Shown in pieces: positions 1-12,434 of a DNA stretch of 64,000 bases; the stretch's first letter is position 1, and each line of letters starts with the position of its first letter. Source of the DNA: Colocasia esculenta (Eukaryota; Streptophyta; Magnoliopsida; Alismatales; Araceae); the NCBI GenBank assembly GCA_014218235.1, contig CM024757.1, positions 148,255,371 through 148,319,370 of the forward strand, read 5' to 3'. The notes below the pieces were generated by a model. That model was given only the letters and a program-made list of their open reading frames with translations. It was not told the origin of the DNA and ran no database searches. Position numbers and translations under genes: made by a program.

Positions 1-2384
1 AACAGATGAGAGTATAAAGATAGTAGATAAGAACAGGGACATATTCGAAAAACAATGTTAAACATACGATAGTCACAGTTGCACAGCACGAGGTCAGGTG
101 CCGGCTGTCTGGTAGAAGTCACAACCGCCCACTGGCTTTGCTATGAACACAGGCTAGATGGTCCGACGTGATCCCAAGGTAAGAAGGAAACACACTAAGG
201 CCGTTTGGATCACGCTAATCTCTAAAGGTGCAACAGGTTTTAAGGGTACAACTAGCTTGTCGGCAATGGACGTGTGCCAAAGCCAACAAGACTTATGGAG
301 GCCTTGACAAGGAGTCCCTGGTCCAGTCAGGAGTATTCCCAATAGAGGTGGTCAGCATGTAACGAAACATTGTCTGTCTTGCCTCGAGTGCTCGAAGGCA
401 GAGGGACGCGATATCGGTGTACAAAGCACGCGAATAAAACAAGACAAGTGTCATTTAAATAATTGGGAGATTAAATGAATATTTACACTAAATTACCCGA
501 TATATTATTGAGTAATTTTTTATAAGGTCTCATGGCAACCATTAATGTTAAGTGTGTGCAAGTGTAAAGAAATCATGAGAACATGAATAATCGTGCACAT
601 GGCTTTTAATTAATGAATTTCATGTAATTAATACCAATTATTAAAAATCGGATTGCTACTGTTCATAACAGTGCATGATTAGGGTTAACTAGGGGTTAAA
701 TGGCATAAAGAACATGGGTATGTGAGCAATTATAGGTTCTGGCCGCATTCTTGAAATCGCGACGGGGGTACCCGTCGCATTTCAGAACGCGACGGGCAGT
801 TCAGGCGCGACAGCTGAACCGGTCGGGCTAGCGCGGTTCGGGAGGAAACCGCGACGGCATGGGCCGTTGCGTTTATAATGCGACGGACCGGCCGGTCACG
901 ACCTCTCTGATATTGCGACGGGTCGGGCCGTCGCAATTTCAAAGAGGTGGTTCGACCCAGAAAAGGGGATCTGCCCTTTTTGAGTTTGGTCCTTCCCTCC
1001 CTTTCATGATACAATACACTTCTAAATTCGATACAAAATTGTACGAAGATCCAAAAATTATGAAACTAATTTTAAATGAAAGTAACACGTAGATCTATCA
1101 TTAGGCATGAGTAAGTAGAAAATAGACAAAGTTTGGGCATGCTTTAATTAGGTTACATTTCGGTGACCTAAAACATGAACAGTTCGGAAAAATGATTTAA
1201 TTCACAAAGGATACATGATGAAAATTGGAGAAAATAGGTGCGTTTGAAAGCTAACATCATGTAGTATTTATGAGAATAATTGCATGGCATGGGATCAAGT
1301 ACACGCATGGATTGAAAACAAACATGTAGGTTCAGGTACATAAAGATGACAGAGTTTAGGGCATTTAATACTCCTTCATGGAGCAACGAAAATTAGGAAA
1401 ACCATAGGGCTTTGATAGAGGGGATTAAGATCTACCTAGGGTCGAGTTTAATTAGATTGAGCTTGAGAGATTGCCTACCTTTTTGCACTGTAAAGAAATC
1501 CTAGGGTTTTGGACGAAGAAGAGAATCCCTCCTTGGTTCCTAGCTTCCTCCCCCTTGCTCTCCACGTCCAAAACTCCTCCTCCTCGTCCTCCAAAGCTTC
1601 AGCAACGATCTAGGGTTGGGTTGGTACGATTTGGGAGGTGTATTGGTGGGTTTAGAGAGTCCTTCCTTCTAAAAACTCTCTTTCCTTAAAACTCTAAATT
1701 TCCATCTTTATCACTCTATTTCTCTCCTTTATCTACCTAATAGGATGGAGGAGAGGTTTAATTTTGTGGGTAATGGGTTAGGATGGGATGAGGACTCCTA
1801 TTTAGGGTAATTACATCCCATTTAGTCTTTATATTACCCTTTTCTATTTATTAATGATTTAGGTACGAATTTAGCTTAATTATCTCCCATTCAAGGATGG
1901 GCTCTTGTCTTTTTGGCCCATTAATTCATGTATGGACCATTTAGGGAAACCCATTACTTAATTTACTTAATGAGTTTTAATTACCTTTTATTAGAGAATT
2001 TTATTCATGGGCCAACATTATCCATTGGTCCAATTCTCATAGTGGGCTATCAATACACATTATTTAAAGTCTACCCACATGTTTATTTGATTTATAATCC
2101 ACTTTGGTACAAGGGATAATGGGGTTTCCGACTTATTCCTTAATTACGATAATAAGTCGCATAAATTCTTAAACTTAGTCCAAATGATTTTTCTATGTCC
2201 TAATTTCTTAATAGGTCATTAGATAATATTATTTAAGGTGTAATTACTATTTTTACGAAATGTTTATATGGGTTTTTACGCATGCAATAATGGTGCGTAA
2301 GTTTTTAACTAGTTTGATTTTATTAATTGATAAATTTTCAATTTATCTATATTTTTAATTTAATGAATTTTCCGGGGTACTACA
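1..2384 (-). mobile_element. Ty3/gypsy-type LTR, family C copy 1 (left end outside window)
   Basis: Non-coding LTR. It matches, in the same order, the solo LTR at 6145-17630, starting at about position 6960 of that copy. Shared blocks include the text around 470-560 (ATTACCCGATATATTATTG, then TCTCATGGCA) and the GCGACGG-rich block. It ends in TACTACA at 2384, which on the minus strand is the LTR start TGTAGTA. The bases beyond it (CACATATTCC) are not a polypurine tract, so this is the 5' LTR of a minus-strand element or a solo LTR. The matching target duplication (predicted CACAT) would lie left of the window. ORFs inside are short and of no family. Confidence 0.75.
745..955. repeat. GCGACGG motif array in family C LTR
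   Basis: At least eight copies or near copies of CGCGACGG, GCGACGG or their complements CCGTCGC lie within about 210 bp, in both orientations. They make this the most GC- and CpG-rich part of an otherwise AT-rich LTR. The equivalent block of the solo LTR copy (16385-16570) has many of these as GTGACGG or ATGTGACG. Confidence 0.7.
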
Positions 2385-4069
2385 CACATATTCCACAGTC
2401 TATATAAAAAATGTAAAGCAATAACAATTGTCCACATTATTACAATCCATATGAAATAACATTGTCCATAACATTGTTACATACAATGGAAAGAAAAGTA
2501 AACTATGAAGCAATGTCCACAAGTGAAGCTACTCCTCGCACTCGGAGTCGCTCCTCACTATGTCCTCCTCAAGTGCAGGGACACCTGTACGCCAAAGCAA
2601 GTATGAGTCTTCTAAAAAGACCCAGCAAGTAATCCAAAGATAGCACCCTTACACATATCACATACACATGCTAGTCTTTTAAACAATAAGGGAAATACAT
2701 GGTACATGCTTCATTTCAATTTAACAATAAACATGAACAACCTACACATGCTTTCTACACATAACATGTAACATGATTCATGTTGCCACTCACAACTCAT
2801 ATCAATCATATTCTTAAACAATTAAAGCATGGAAATTAGCACAAGGTAACTAGCAATCCTAGCATGATATCTAACCATTTTCACATGCTTTTAAAACACA
2901 TATACACATCTTTAGCTTGCTGTTTTAACATGAATTTATCATATTCATATTGTTTCACATCTTTTCACTTGCTATCACACTCACATAACACTTTCACATG
3001 TTCACTTTTCACATATTCACATTTCACATATTCACACTCTTTACACTTATTTGTCGTGACACATAGTCCGAACCACCATAAGAAGGACACACATACACAT
3101 AACACATACCCGTCACCTAGGTAACATAGTGACGAATCTTGGTACTGTGTAGACCAGGAGAAGCCCTCTCCACCCTAACTAGTGGTACTTGTCCACCTCC
3201 AGGATTTCATCCTAATTCCCATAGGATATCACATACACATTAAGCCTTCCCATAGGGACTTTACTATAGTACGGCTCCACAGCCCTCTATGGTAGCAGTA
3301 TCAATATCGGCACACTTTACACATTATCAATTAATCATATTCACTTATATGCACACTTAATCTCTTTTCACATGCACTTTAATTAACATTCACACCTCAG
3401 GTTACAGAACTTAACCATACTGTTTCATAGTGATAAACAAATCATAACAGAACCCTAACATGCTGCTAAATACTGAAATTCACATGATTCAAGTTAAACA
3501 TGTTTATCATGGTCAATTACACTTGTTAAAACATAAACAGTACCTACTGTTGTCAAAACAGTACAAACTTTTTATCACAGGTTTCATACAGGTAATACAT
3601 CACATACCTAATTTTTCATATTTTTGGAACAGAAAAACTAATTATAACAATTTAAATAGATTTCATTTAGATTTATCAAGAATTTCACTTAAACATGGTT
3701 CACAGTAATACAGTCGGTGTTAACAGTTCTAAAACCTGAAAACAGTAACAATAAGATCATAGAAAATTTTTGAAACCCTAACATGCAACAAATATAATTA
3801 TTCAGAATTTAACTCAATCAAATCATGCTAATTTCCTGAATGCTGAAATTATATTAAATAAAACCATGTTCAGTAATTCAACAAAACCTCATGATATGAC
3901 CTAAACACAGTATCCAACCAACCACAAATTTTACAGCAAGATCAGACGTTCAAAAGTTCAAATTTATAGCACAGACATGATCAACACACTTCTGTGAAAA
4001 ACAGACGAACTTGGCAACAAGGTCCTTGCCATCAAGGTGTGTTAACGGCACACTATGTTGCCACCAACT

Positions 4070-4108
4070 CAGGAACTTGACGGCAGTAAGCTTGCCATCA
4101 AGTTCCTG
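4070..4108. repeat. Hairpin-forming inverted repeat
   Basis: The left arm CAGGAACTTGACGGCA (4070-4085) and the right arm TGCCATCAAGTTCCTG (4093-4108) pair over 16 bp with one mismatch, leaving a 7-nt loop. A partial third copy of the arm (CCTTGCCATCAAGG) lies at 4024-4037. Confidence 0.7.
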
Positions 4109-4516
4109 TTTGCAGAAAGTGCAGACTGGACGCAAATAACTTGAAGAATTGGGGGTTGCAAGATACGAATAAAATCCATAAAAATTCCTAGGACTTAGGG
4201 GACATGTATAGGGATGAGATCCCTCGATTACTTGCCTATAATAAAATCACTATTGGGTCAATTTAGCCGAAGAAGCTCTCTTCGGCCAAGCTAAGAAGAT
4301 GAAGAAAACTCCTCCCAAATCCGGTTTCCCTGTCGTTGTAGGCCGATCTCCGGAGTCGGGGAAGCTTCCTCAATCCAAGGTGCACCTCCTAATCGATGTA
4401 GATCGCCAGAAGAGGCACAAAATCACCGAATCAAGCTTGTTAAAAACTCAGTTTTCTCACAGTAAAACTCTAGGTTTCTCAAAAGCCAAAAGACCTAACT
4501 CGACCAAAACCTGGTG

Positions 4517-4525
4517 TTTTTATAG
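4517..4525 (-). promoter_or_regulatory. Candidate TATA box of LTR remnant E
   Basis: On the minus strand this reads CTATAAAAA within CCCTATAAAAACACC. It sits between the motif-rich 4530-4800 stretch and the presumptive transcribed part of the LTR at lower coordinates. Assignment is by sequence and position only. Confidence 0.45.
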
Positions 4526-4678
4526 GGCTGTGGGTCGAGGTATGCTTTAGATTGGTTTCCTACCGTTAGAGCTAGATTTCCTAATCAAGAACCGCAAGAA
4601 ACGCAGCCATTTCCAGATCTGAAATCGCATTAGAAATGGAGAAGTATACGGCCACATTGTTGCCGTTTACAGGAAGTC

Positions 4679-4700
4679 AGCGTCCATCGATATAGACGTC
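4679..4700. repeat. Composite palindrome (CATCGAT + TAGACGTC) shared with element A
   Basis: A 22-nt stretch containing CGTCCATCGAT followed by A and TAGACGTC. The same 22 nt with one mismatch occurs in both LTRs of element A (19667-19688 and 25114-25135). The two LTR types are in opposite orientation relative to it. Confidence 0.75.
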
Positions 4701-4989
4701 AACATGAAGTCAACAACACACTGGTTGCCGTCAACATGCCCTTAACGTCAAGGGATATTAATGTTAACTGGCATTTCGGCCAGAACACAGAAACATCAAT
4801 AATATACATACACAACACAACATATATACATACAATGTGTACAAAAATATTTAAATCAATATGCACATAATTAAATAAATACAATATGTACATAAATAAG
4901 CATGTATATACATATGCGCATAAGTAAATAATAATTACAATATGCACAAGTTAATAAGCACAATAAGACAAAATTTGAGTAAAATGAAC

Positions 4990-5480
4990 AAAGTTTGAGG
5001 GCCTTATAGTGATGATCATGCATTTAGAGACATGGCATTTAAGATGAAACATAAATTTGATAAATATTGGGGAAATCCTAAAAAATTGAATCTCATGATG
5101 TATTTTGTTGTTGTTCTTGACCCACGATTCAAATTGGAATATGTTGAGTTTTCATTCACCGAAATGTTTGATGTTAAAAAGGCTAAGGTATTGAATAAGA
5201 AATTAAAGACATTTTTTTTTGCTTTGTATGATGAGTATAAGAATATGTATGGAACATCAAGTGGACAATAAAGCAATATGGTTCAAGTGTCAACTCCAAC
5301 TTCAAGTTCTAGTCTAACCACATTGAGTGATATGCCACTTCACCATAACAAGTTAAAGCAACACAAAGCTGGAAAAAATGGAGATGTAAAATATGAACTT
5401 GTTAAATATTTAGAAGTTGATACAGAAGAAAACATCGGGACATTTGATATTCTAGCATGGTGGAAAGTCAATATGCAAGA
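4990..5480 (+). pseudogene. hAT-superfamily transposase fragment (RNase H-like C-terminal part)
   Basis: One reading frame runs from about 4990 to 5480, interrupted by a single TAA at 5269-5271. It encodes the second half of a plant hAT (Ac-like, BED-finger/RICESLEEPER group) transposase. Visible signatures are MKHKFDKYWG followed by VVVLDPRFKLEYVEF, the conserved DPR(F/Y)K region of the insertion/RNase H-like domain. After a Ser/Thr-rich linker comes FDILAWWKVN, the start of the C-terminal hAT dimerisation domain. The N-terminal BED zinc finger, most of the catalytic domain and the end of the dimerisation domain are absent, and no terminal inverted repeats are seen. The frame breaks off at about 5480, exactly where copia sequence begins. 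It is a dead fragment. Confidence 0.8.
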
Positions 5481-5486
5481 GAAATT

Positions 5487-5720
5487 ATAATAGGTGATCC
5501 TCAAGATAGGGTAAGAACCAGAGATATGACTATTCCCTCTGATTACACCTCATTTGCATCTCAAATTGAGCCTAGGACAATCAATGATGCATTGGCAGAT
5601 GAATCTTGGATCCTAGCTATGCAAGAGAAACTTAACTAGTTCCAACGCAGCCAGGTCTGAACTCTTGTACCTAGACCTTCTGATCATCCAGTTATTGGGA
5701 CCAGATAGAACAACTGTTGA
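5487..5720 (+). pseudogene. Ty1/copia pol scrap (N-terminal edge of reverse transcriptase), Sirevirus S3
   Basis: The translation includes IIGDPQDRVRTR, SQIEPRTINDALADESWILAMQEKL and VPRPSDHPVIGT. This matches the region just before and at the start of the copia reverse transcriptase, and is closely similar to the corresponding part of S1 in this window (minus strand, 35400-35640). In-frame stops occur at 5637-5639 and again near 5656 and 5706. The catalytic RT palm (YVDD), RNase H, integrase and gag are missing. The fragment is fused at its left to the hAT piece and passes at its right, through an internal deletion, into the 3' untranslated region of S3. Confidence 0.85.
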
Positions 5721-6089
5721 TAGATAATGCCAAATTGGTCGACAGATCAGAAGAACCCTTGAAGATCTGACAAGCATCAACTGAGGGGGAGCCTCACATC
5801 AAGGGGGAGCAAGTAAAAATGGGAGATGATAATTTATGACAAATATTGTTGAACCCCTCTACCTCAACTCACAGCCAGTTATGGTAAGAAGTCTCTACAA
5901 CTCAAGGTGAGAATGCAAATGGTAAGATTCTTCTTTTTTGGCTATTGACAAAAAAGGGGAGAGTATTGTATGTATGAGAGTATTGTATGTATGAGAATAT
6001 TGTATGTACGAATTTTCTACTTAATACTTTTTTTTAATGATAATGTTATAAAACTCTCATGAGTTTTTCATCACCAAAAATGGGGAGAT
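5721..6089 (+). other. 3' untranslated region and polypurine tracts of Sirevirus S3
   Basis: Non-coding sequence with the GAGGGGGAGCC and AAGGGGGAGCAAG phrases usual near the end of Sirevirus pol. An upstream purine tract GACAAAAAAGGGGAGAG lies at about 5947-5963. The LTR-adjacent polypurine tract AAAAATGGGGAGAT lies at 6076-6089, directly followed by the LTR start TGTTGAACC. The doubled tract is typical of Sireviruses. Confidence 0.75.
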
Positions 6090-7495
6090 TGTTGAACCGC
6101 TCTTATATATTATCCTTTTATTTTGGTGATAACAACACTCATGATGTAACACCCCGACGCGGAATATCATAGTGGAATACAGTTAAATATATAATATATA
6201 GCGTAAATAGACATCAAACCATTGCACAAATTGGAATAATGTCAAATGAACCAACTTTATTGATAATTCCACTAATCTTTGTTACAATTGCTAATTTAGG
6301 GCCATAACTATGGGCCCAAAGTACTTTATTCAAATGAAAGCAAACTAACTAACTAATGCTGAGACATTTGGTTAACAGCTCAACGGGTCACTCTTGCAAC
6401 TGCTCGTCCCCATCCTCATGCGTGTGGTAATCTCCATCAGACTCACCTGAAACACATATAACAAATAGCACAGGATGAGCGATAACGCCCAGTAAGACTT
6501 AATATCTCGAAAACATGCATACTTTAAGTGATTAATATCTTGGATAGTAGGACAACTAGAGAGAACAATCAAGAGAGTAATAGCACATGATAACAAGAGC
6601 GCAATAGTACTTTTCAAAAGAATATAGCACAATTATCACGTTAAATAAATGGTCATATCACGAGATAGCACGTCACGATAGCACGATAGCACACTCGTAA
6701 AGATAGCAGTTTGATTGTCTTTAGATTATCGAGATAACTGACACTTGAGTGTAATGTCGAACACTTTGATCATTAAACTCCCATGGGTACTAGCACTTTC
6801 GGGCGCACCTCTCAGGACCATATCGGGCCCTTTATAATGTTGCCCAGCATTGATCATGTTTTTATCTTTAGACAATCAGTCAGATGGCCAATAGAGTACC
6901 AAATAATAGATGAGGTAATAGAAGAGATAGATGAGAGTATAGAGAGAACTTGAATAGACAAGAGGATAGAGATAATAGATGAGAACGAGGGTCATGTTCG
7001 TAAAACAACGATAAAACGATGATAGTAACGGTTGCTAAACATGCATATTGGGTGCTAGAAGTTTGGTGGACTTCACTAACCGCCCACTGGCCATGCTACG
7101 AACACAATCTAGAGGTTCGACGTGATCTCAAGGTAAGAGAGAAATCTAAGGTCGTTGGATCATGCTGATCCCTAAAGGTAAAATAGGTATTGATGGTACA
7201 ACCTGCTCGTCATAATGGACGTCCACCAAAGCCAAGGAGTCTTACGAAGGCCTTGAACAAGGAGTTCCTGGTCCAATCATGAGTATTCCCAACAGAGAGG
7301 TTGTCCAAGTCAAGAAAAATGTGTACAAAAAAGTTTGTCTGTCTTGCCTTCAGTGCTCGAAGGCAGAGGGATGCAATAATGGTATTAAATCAAGCAAATA
7401 AAATGCAGCAAGTTCATTTAAAATAATAGGGAAATTAACATGAAATATTTGCACTTAATTACCAGATATATTATTGGGGTGGTTTCTATAAGATC

Positions 7496-10400
7496 TGTCA
7501 CGCCCCTCCAATTTAGCAGTGGAATAAATCGGAGGGAGACGCGAACAATGAGTATGGTAATGACAATTGCGCATACTTTCGCAAACATCAGAGCATCTAA
7601 TGAACAACAATTGAAATAAACAATCTTCGGATTTCATTCATAAAAATCACTAAGACTCCATTACATATCAACATGACTCCGAGTCACTCATCACTATGGT
7701 CCTATCCCATTGGTACGTATAACGTCCTTGTTCGACTTACCTGAGACACAATAACAAATAACAAAGGGTGAGTGATAACGCCTAGTAGGACTTAAATCTC
7801 AATAGTCAAGCAGGCTTTAAATAATTAGTGCTTTTAAACGCAGAGTAACTAATGATAGAGAGAGTCATGTAAAGTCGAGAAAGTAATAACACAAGTAACA
7901 TGGTTCAGATAGCAGATGAATCAAGTATAGCACGATGATTAAAGTCAAGTCACGCAATAGCAAGTAATATGTATAGCAAGAAGAGATAGTAGATGGTCAT
8001 GTAAAGAGTAAATTGCACTTTTGATTAATTTTCATCAATCGAGATAGTATAGCACTTTTGATCAACTTCCGTCAGTCGAAATAGTAATGGCACTTTGGTT
8101 ATCCGTAGATAGCCGAGAGATAGCATAGCACTTTTATTGTCAATAGACAACAAGAGAGTATAGCACTTTTATTGTCAAGAGACAACGAGAGAGTATAGCA
8201 CTTGAATGCGATCAAGTCGTGATAGCACGCAATAACTCAAGAGAGCGAGTATCAAGTAGAGCAAGTAGAGAGCACGACAGTAGTCGCTTAATAACAATTC
8301 AGTAATAGTCAGTGGCAGTACAGTAACAGTGCAGTACATTTGAATTAACAGACTAACAGTAACAGTGTAACAATCAGATGTCTAGCTATTTCAGAACAGT
8401 CAGTCAGCACCGGTGCAATGCAGAACACCGTCTATAGCCCCTGTAGGTATTTTCGGGTGGCTCTCTGCCCCCAGGACTAGATTGGAGCCCCTCGGACACT
8501 CTCTGTGCCCTACACAGTATGCATTCAAGTTAGTAGAGTCACAAGACCCTTTTTAGCTCTAGACAGTCATGAACAGTACAAAACAGTAGGAGCCACACAG
8601 CTCAAAGGGTACCAAGAGAGTACTAGATGAATAGACGAGAGAGACAATATAGTAGAGTGAACGCGGATAGATGAGCGAGTAGAGTGTAGATGAGAACTTA
8701 TGGTCATTGCACATGAAACTTCGAGTAACGAGCGATAGTAACAGTTGCACAACACGCGCATACGGTGTTGGCAGTTAGGTGGAATACACAACCCTTCCGC
8801 TGGCCTTGTTATGGACAGGTCCAGAGGTCCGGCGTGATTCAAGATAAGAGAGAGAACAATCTAAGGTCGTACGGATCTTACTGATCCCTAGAGTGTATCA
8901 TAGGTGTTAAGGTACAACCAGCTCATCAACCATGTGGGAATCCATGGACAGAGGAGACTTACGGAGGCCTTGAACAAAGACTCACTAGTCCTGCAGAAGG
9001 AGTATCCGACGGAGAGTTCGTCCAAGTCAAGAGAGAGTGTGTATATAGAAACAAGTGCTCGGCGTTCTAGAGGAATTCTAGAACAGTGGAGCGTCGATAA
9101 CGGTATTCCCAAAACAACGTGAGAAACATAGACAAGTTCATTGAAAATAATGCAATTAATATATATACTTGAAATAAATTGCTAGATGTACATGTGACAA
9201 TTTTCATGCCAAGTTAAGCCATATAGGATGGTTCAAAGTGAGTGCAAGTGTAAGAGAAAATCATGGGCAAGATAGATCATGTGATTAACTTGAATTAATT
9301 AAAATATATTCAATAATTACAACTTCATTTTTTCTATGTACATGACGGTTAATAAGACATGGGGTAACTGTATAATAATAGATCTTGCAAAAAGGTGGGT
9401 TTTTACGCAAAAAAGCTGAGATCGCGACGCACCCTTGTAAGGGTCGCGAAGGGATCAGGTGTGAACGCAATGGGGGCTTGTAAGGATCGCGATGGGCATG
9501 TCTGAACAGGCAGGCAGATCGCGACAGGTTCTTATGAGGATCGCGACGGTCGTTCGGTCAGGCGGCCAGAACGTGACGGGGTGTCTGTCGCGATCAGATC
9601 GAGACATGTACCAGTGTCACGACGGCCCTGAGAATGTGACCTATTGGGCCGTCGCGTTCACAGGTTCTGAACCTGAGTTCGAGCAAGAAAAGGGCTGAGC
9701 CTCGGATTGCGGGCCAACTTGTTATAGTTTGACACAGGGTGCTTTAAAAATTAAGAACAAATTGTACACTGCATAAAAAATCTCGAAACCAGTTCTATAT
9801 AGATATAGACATGTAAGAGCAGTCCTATAAAATCGGAATTAGAAAATAGACAAGGTTTCGGCATGGTTTAATCAAGTTACTTCATAGAGATCATGAAACA
9901 GTGCATAGTTGGAGTAAAAGAATTAATTCACAAAGTAAGGTGGATAGAAATTAGGGCTTTTAGGGGCAAAAGATCCCTAATAGCCGTCAGTATCTTCAGT
10001 AAAATTTTCGTAGCATGAAGTCAAGTGTACATGGAGAACAAGACTTAACAAGGGGGTTCGGGGACATACTAATTGCAAAACATGAAAAATCAAGGAGAAA
10101 ATATTGGCTCGATGATAAATCACGAAACTTGAGAGGTTTGTTCCATATCACATGGAACAATCTATAATCAAAATCTCTTTAGTTTTGCTCGTGAGAATGC
10201 CTACCTTGATTCGATTTCCACTTCTAGGGCTAGAACGTGAAGAACGGGGTTGAGAGCTTGAAAGGTTCTTCTCCCCACGAAATCTCCTCCTCCTTGGCCT
10301 CTCCTCCTGGTCCAGCAATCCCTTGGCACGAGCTAGCGCCGGCCATGAGGGTTTTACGTGGGTATTTAAGCTTCTCCTCTTTCTATTTCCTATTTGGACT

Positions 10401-11140
10401 ATAACTCCTATTAATTCCAAATTTCCTATCTTCTCTTCCCTTTCTAAGCATGAGGGCTTCTATTTGGGTTGGGATGGGAGTTAAATTCATGGCCAACCCA
10501 TTAGGGTAGGTTTAGGAATCCAATTACAACACAAATTAGCTATTTTACTTATTAAATAACCCCTTTTCTATTTAGGTAATATTTTAGTTACGATTTTAGA
10601 GTATTTTCCTATTATTCCTCTTTTAAAAATCTCTATTTTGGTCCAATAAATGTTATATCATCCATTTAACAAAACCCATTATTTATTAGAATTTTATCTT
10701 ATGGGGTTACCCTTTTTAATTAGGGTATAATAGAGTTACAGATTTTATTATATTTTTCTTACATGATTTTATTCATGGACTATGAGAGGTCCATCGGTCC
10801 AATTTCGATAATGGGTCATCAATACTCGATGTTGGAGGTCTTTCTGACATGTTCATTTGATTTATGGGCCCGTCATATTTCTGTGTTAATAGTTTTCCGA
10901 CTTAGTTTCCATATTTGGATAATTAGTCACGTTGTGACATACATTTGGCCAATCAGATTTTTCGTTGCATGAATTTCTTCGTGGAATACTTAGGGATAAT
11001 ATTTGGGGTTGATTTATAATTTTTACGGAATTTTCCGATGTATTCTTGCACATACGATAATGGTATGTATGTTTCTATTATTTCGATTTAAAGAAATTAT
11101 TATTTCAAATTTTTAAGTATTAAATTTTCCGGTTGCTACA
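7496..11140 (-). repeat. Element D 3' LTR (3645 bp)
   Basis: Plus-strand ends are TGTCACGCCC and GGTTGCTACA. It is near-identical by eye to 12435-16177 (a few percent mismatch plus small indels). It contains a microsatellite-like stretch of GCACTTTTGAT / TAGCACTTTTATTGTC units (8010-8200) and the CG-rich array at 9418-9665. Confidence 0.92.
9418..9665. repeat. ATCGCGACGG motif array in D 3' LTR
   Basis: About ten copies of GATCGCGAC, GGATCGCGACGG, GTCGCGAT and close variants occur at 20-35 bp spacing in both orientations. The partner array is at 14453-14700 in the other LTR. Confidence 0.75.
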
Positions 11141-11153
11141 TTCTCTCCCACTT
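11141..11153 (-). other. Polypurine tract of element D
   Basis: On the minus strand it reads AAGTGGGAGAGAA, directly abutting the LTR start TGTAGCAACC. A second purine-rich tract, AAGTGGGGGAGGTGATGG, lies at 11221-11240. Confidence 0.85.
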
Positions 11154-11269
11154 AAAAATAATTTGGTCCCCAAATTCATATGATATGATACGTCTACCAA
11201 TTTACTATGGATATTTCATTCCATCACCTCCCCCACTTAGGGCTTTGCTATTGCGAAAATAATATGAAA

Positions 11270-12222
11270 TTAAACTAAGGGTTTAGTGACGGTACCTTGT
11301 CCACCCTCATTGGCAGGATTTATATCCACAAGGGCTTGTAATTGGCCTTGGCGTGTAGTTTGGTTATTCTTTATTGGACAATCGATGACTCGATGTTGTT
11401 GACTTCCACATCGCAAGCATCTGCCCAATTTCTTCCAACAGTTATCAATCTAATGCCCTGGTTTTTTACAAAATTTACAGATTTCCTTCTGCTTCACTTC
11501 CCCTTTCATTCTCTTGCTATCTACTGTATTTCTTTCTTTATTATCATTGGGATGAGTAGCACGTTCCCTTTTCAACACCTTCTTCTTATGGATCTTTTCA
11601 AGGAGTTCCATAGTGTCCTCGACTAATTGAGCTCTCAATACCATGACTGGATATACTTCAATGTCTAGTGGAGCCATCTTTTATCATAACATAGGTCTCA
11701 ACCCTTCTAAAAATCTCTTTGCCTTCATCTTTTCCGAACTCACCAAATGTGGTGCATACTGCGCTAGTCTTTCAAATTGCGCTTCGTATTCTGCTACAAA
11801 CATCATTTGTTGTTTCAAATTGGCGAATTCATTTGCCTTCTTCTCACAAATCCTCTCGGAAAAATATTTGGTGCTGAAGAGTTCTAAAAATTTATCCCAC
11901 TCTATGTTGATGTCGGGTAATTGTCGACTGGCAGCTTCCCACCAGGCTCTAGCATTGCGGTCCAACTGGAAGGTTTCAGAAGGACTTTCTCCTGTTCTGA
12001 ACATTACATAACCCTAAAGATCCGTTCCATTGCCTTCACCCAATTTTCAGCTTCATCGGGATCCGGAGTTCCATTAAACCTAGGGGGATTTATTCGTTGA
12101 AAGTTCCCATATAAGTCTCCTACCCCATTTCTTTCTCCTACTTGAATCACGTTGTTAAGGGCTTGAGTTAACCCTTGTACGATCTGTTGTAATTTGTGCA
12201 TTTGTGCAAGCTCGCCAGCCAT
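11270..12222 (-). pseudogene. Ty3/gypsy gag polyprotein (retrotransposon gag domain plus two zinc knuckles), broken
   Basis: The structural protein of the particle, read leftward from the ATG at 12222 (MAGELAQMHKLQQIVQ). It contains PPRFNGTPDPDEAENWVKAM, then after a frameshift near 12004 the core of the retrotransposon gag domain (WDKFLELFSTKYF..EFANLKQ..YEAQFERLAQYAPHLV). Stops follow at about 11684. The same frame then encodes a basic linker and two CCHC zinc knuckles. The first, CKFCKKPGH, is split by a TAG just after its histidine (about 11450); the second, CLRCGSQQHRVIDC, is complete. The frame ends at 11270, about 115 bp before the LTR-adjacent polypurine tract, so the whole pol gene has been lost. 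The assignment is secure; the product is not functional as it stands. Confidence 0.88.
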
Positions 12223-12420
12223 CTCCTCTGGTTCTTACGAGTAAGAATACTTATTAATGTCTTCTTAAACTTAGGGTGCTTATACATATAGTTAACCTCC
12301 TAGCATAACCCCAAGCTTTACCCAATCTCTCACATAGGTATGGCGGTTGACTTAGACACGGTCATGGCAGTTCACCTAGAACATCCCTAGACTTAAAATA
12401 TCCTAATAAGGACATCCTAG

Positions 12421-12432
12421 GCTCTGATACCA
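12421..12432 (-). other. Primer-binding site of element D (initiator tRNA-Met)
   Basis: On the minus strand it reads TGGTATCAGAGC, complementary to the 3' end of initiator tRNA-Met, 2 nt inside the 5' LTR end (GTGACA). Confidence 0.92.
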
Positions 12433-12434
12433 AC

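Larger units (their letters stand above)
2385..4990 (-). mobile_element. Decayed Ty3/gypsy-like LTR remnant (block E)
   Basis: There are no coding regions. The block has the same general order as the D and C LTRs: a phrase around 2515-2600 with ACTCGGAGTCGCTCCTCACTATG followed by a CCTGTACGCC..AAAGACCCAGCAAG segment, a long AT-rich stretch, then a minus-strand TATA box near 4517-4525. The U3-like part (4530-4800) carries TTGCCGTCAAC-type motifs resembling those of element A. Both termini are missing or unrecognisable: the left end is cut by the family C LTR and the right end fades into AT-rich sequence (4800-4980) before the hAT fragment. Calling it an LTR is an inference from this layout. 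Confidence 0.5.

Noticed and set aside
2385..4990. A host promoter and first exon ending near the TATA box at 4517
   Set aside because: The block resembles the LTRs around it, and the ORF at 4299-4550 has no family signature and lies on the other strand from the TATA box.
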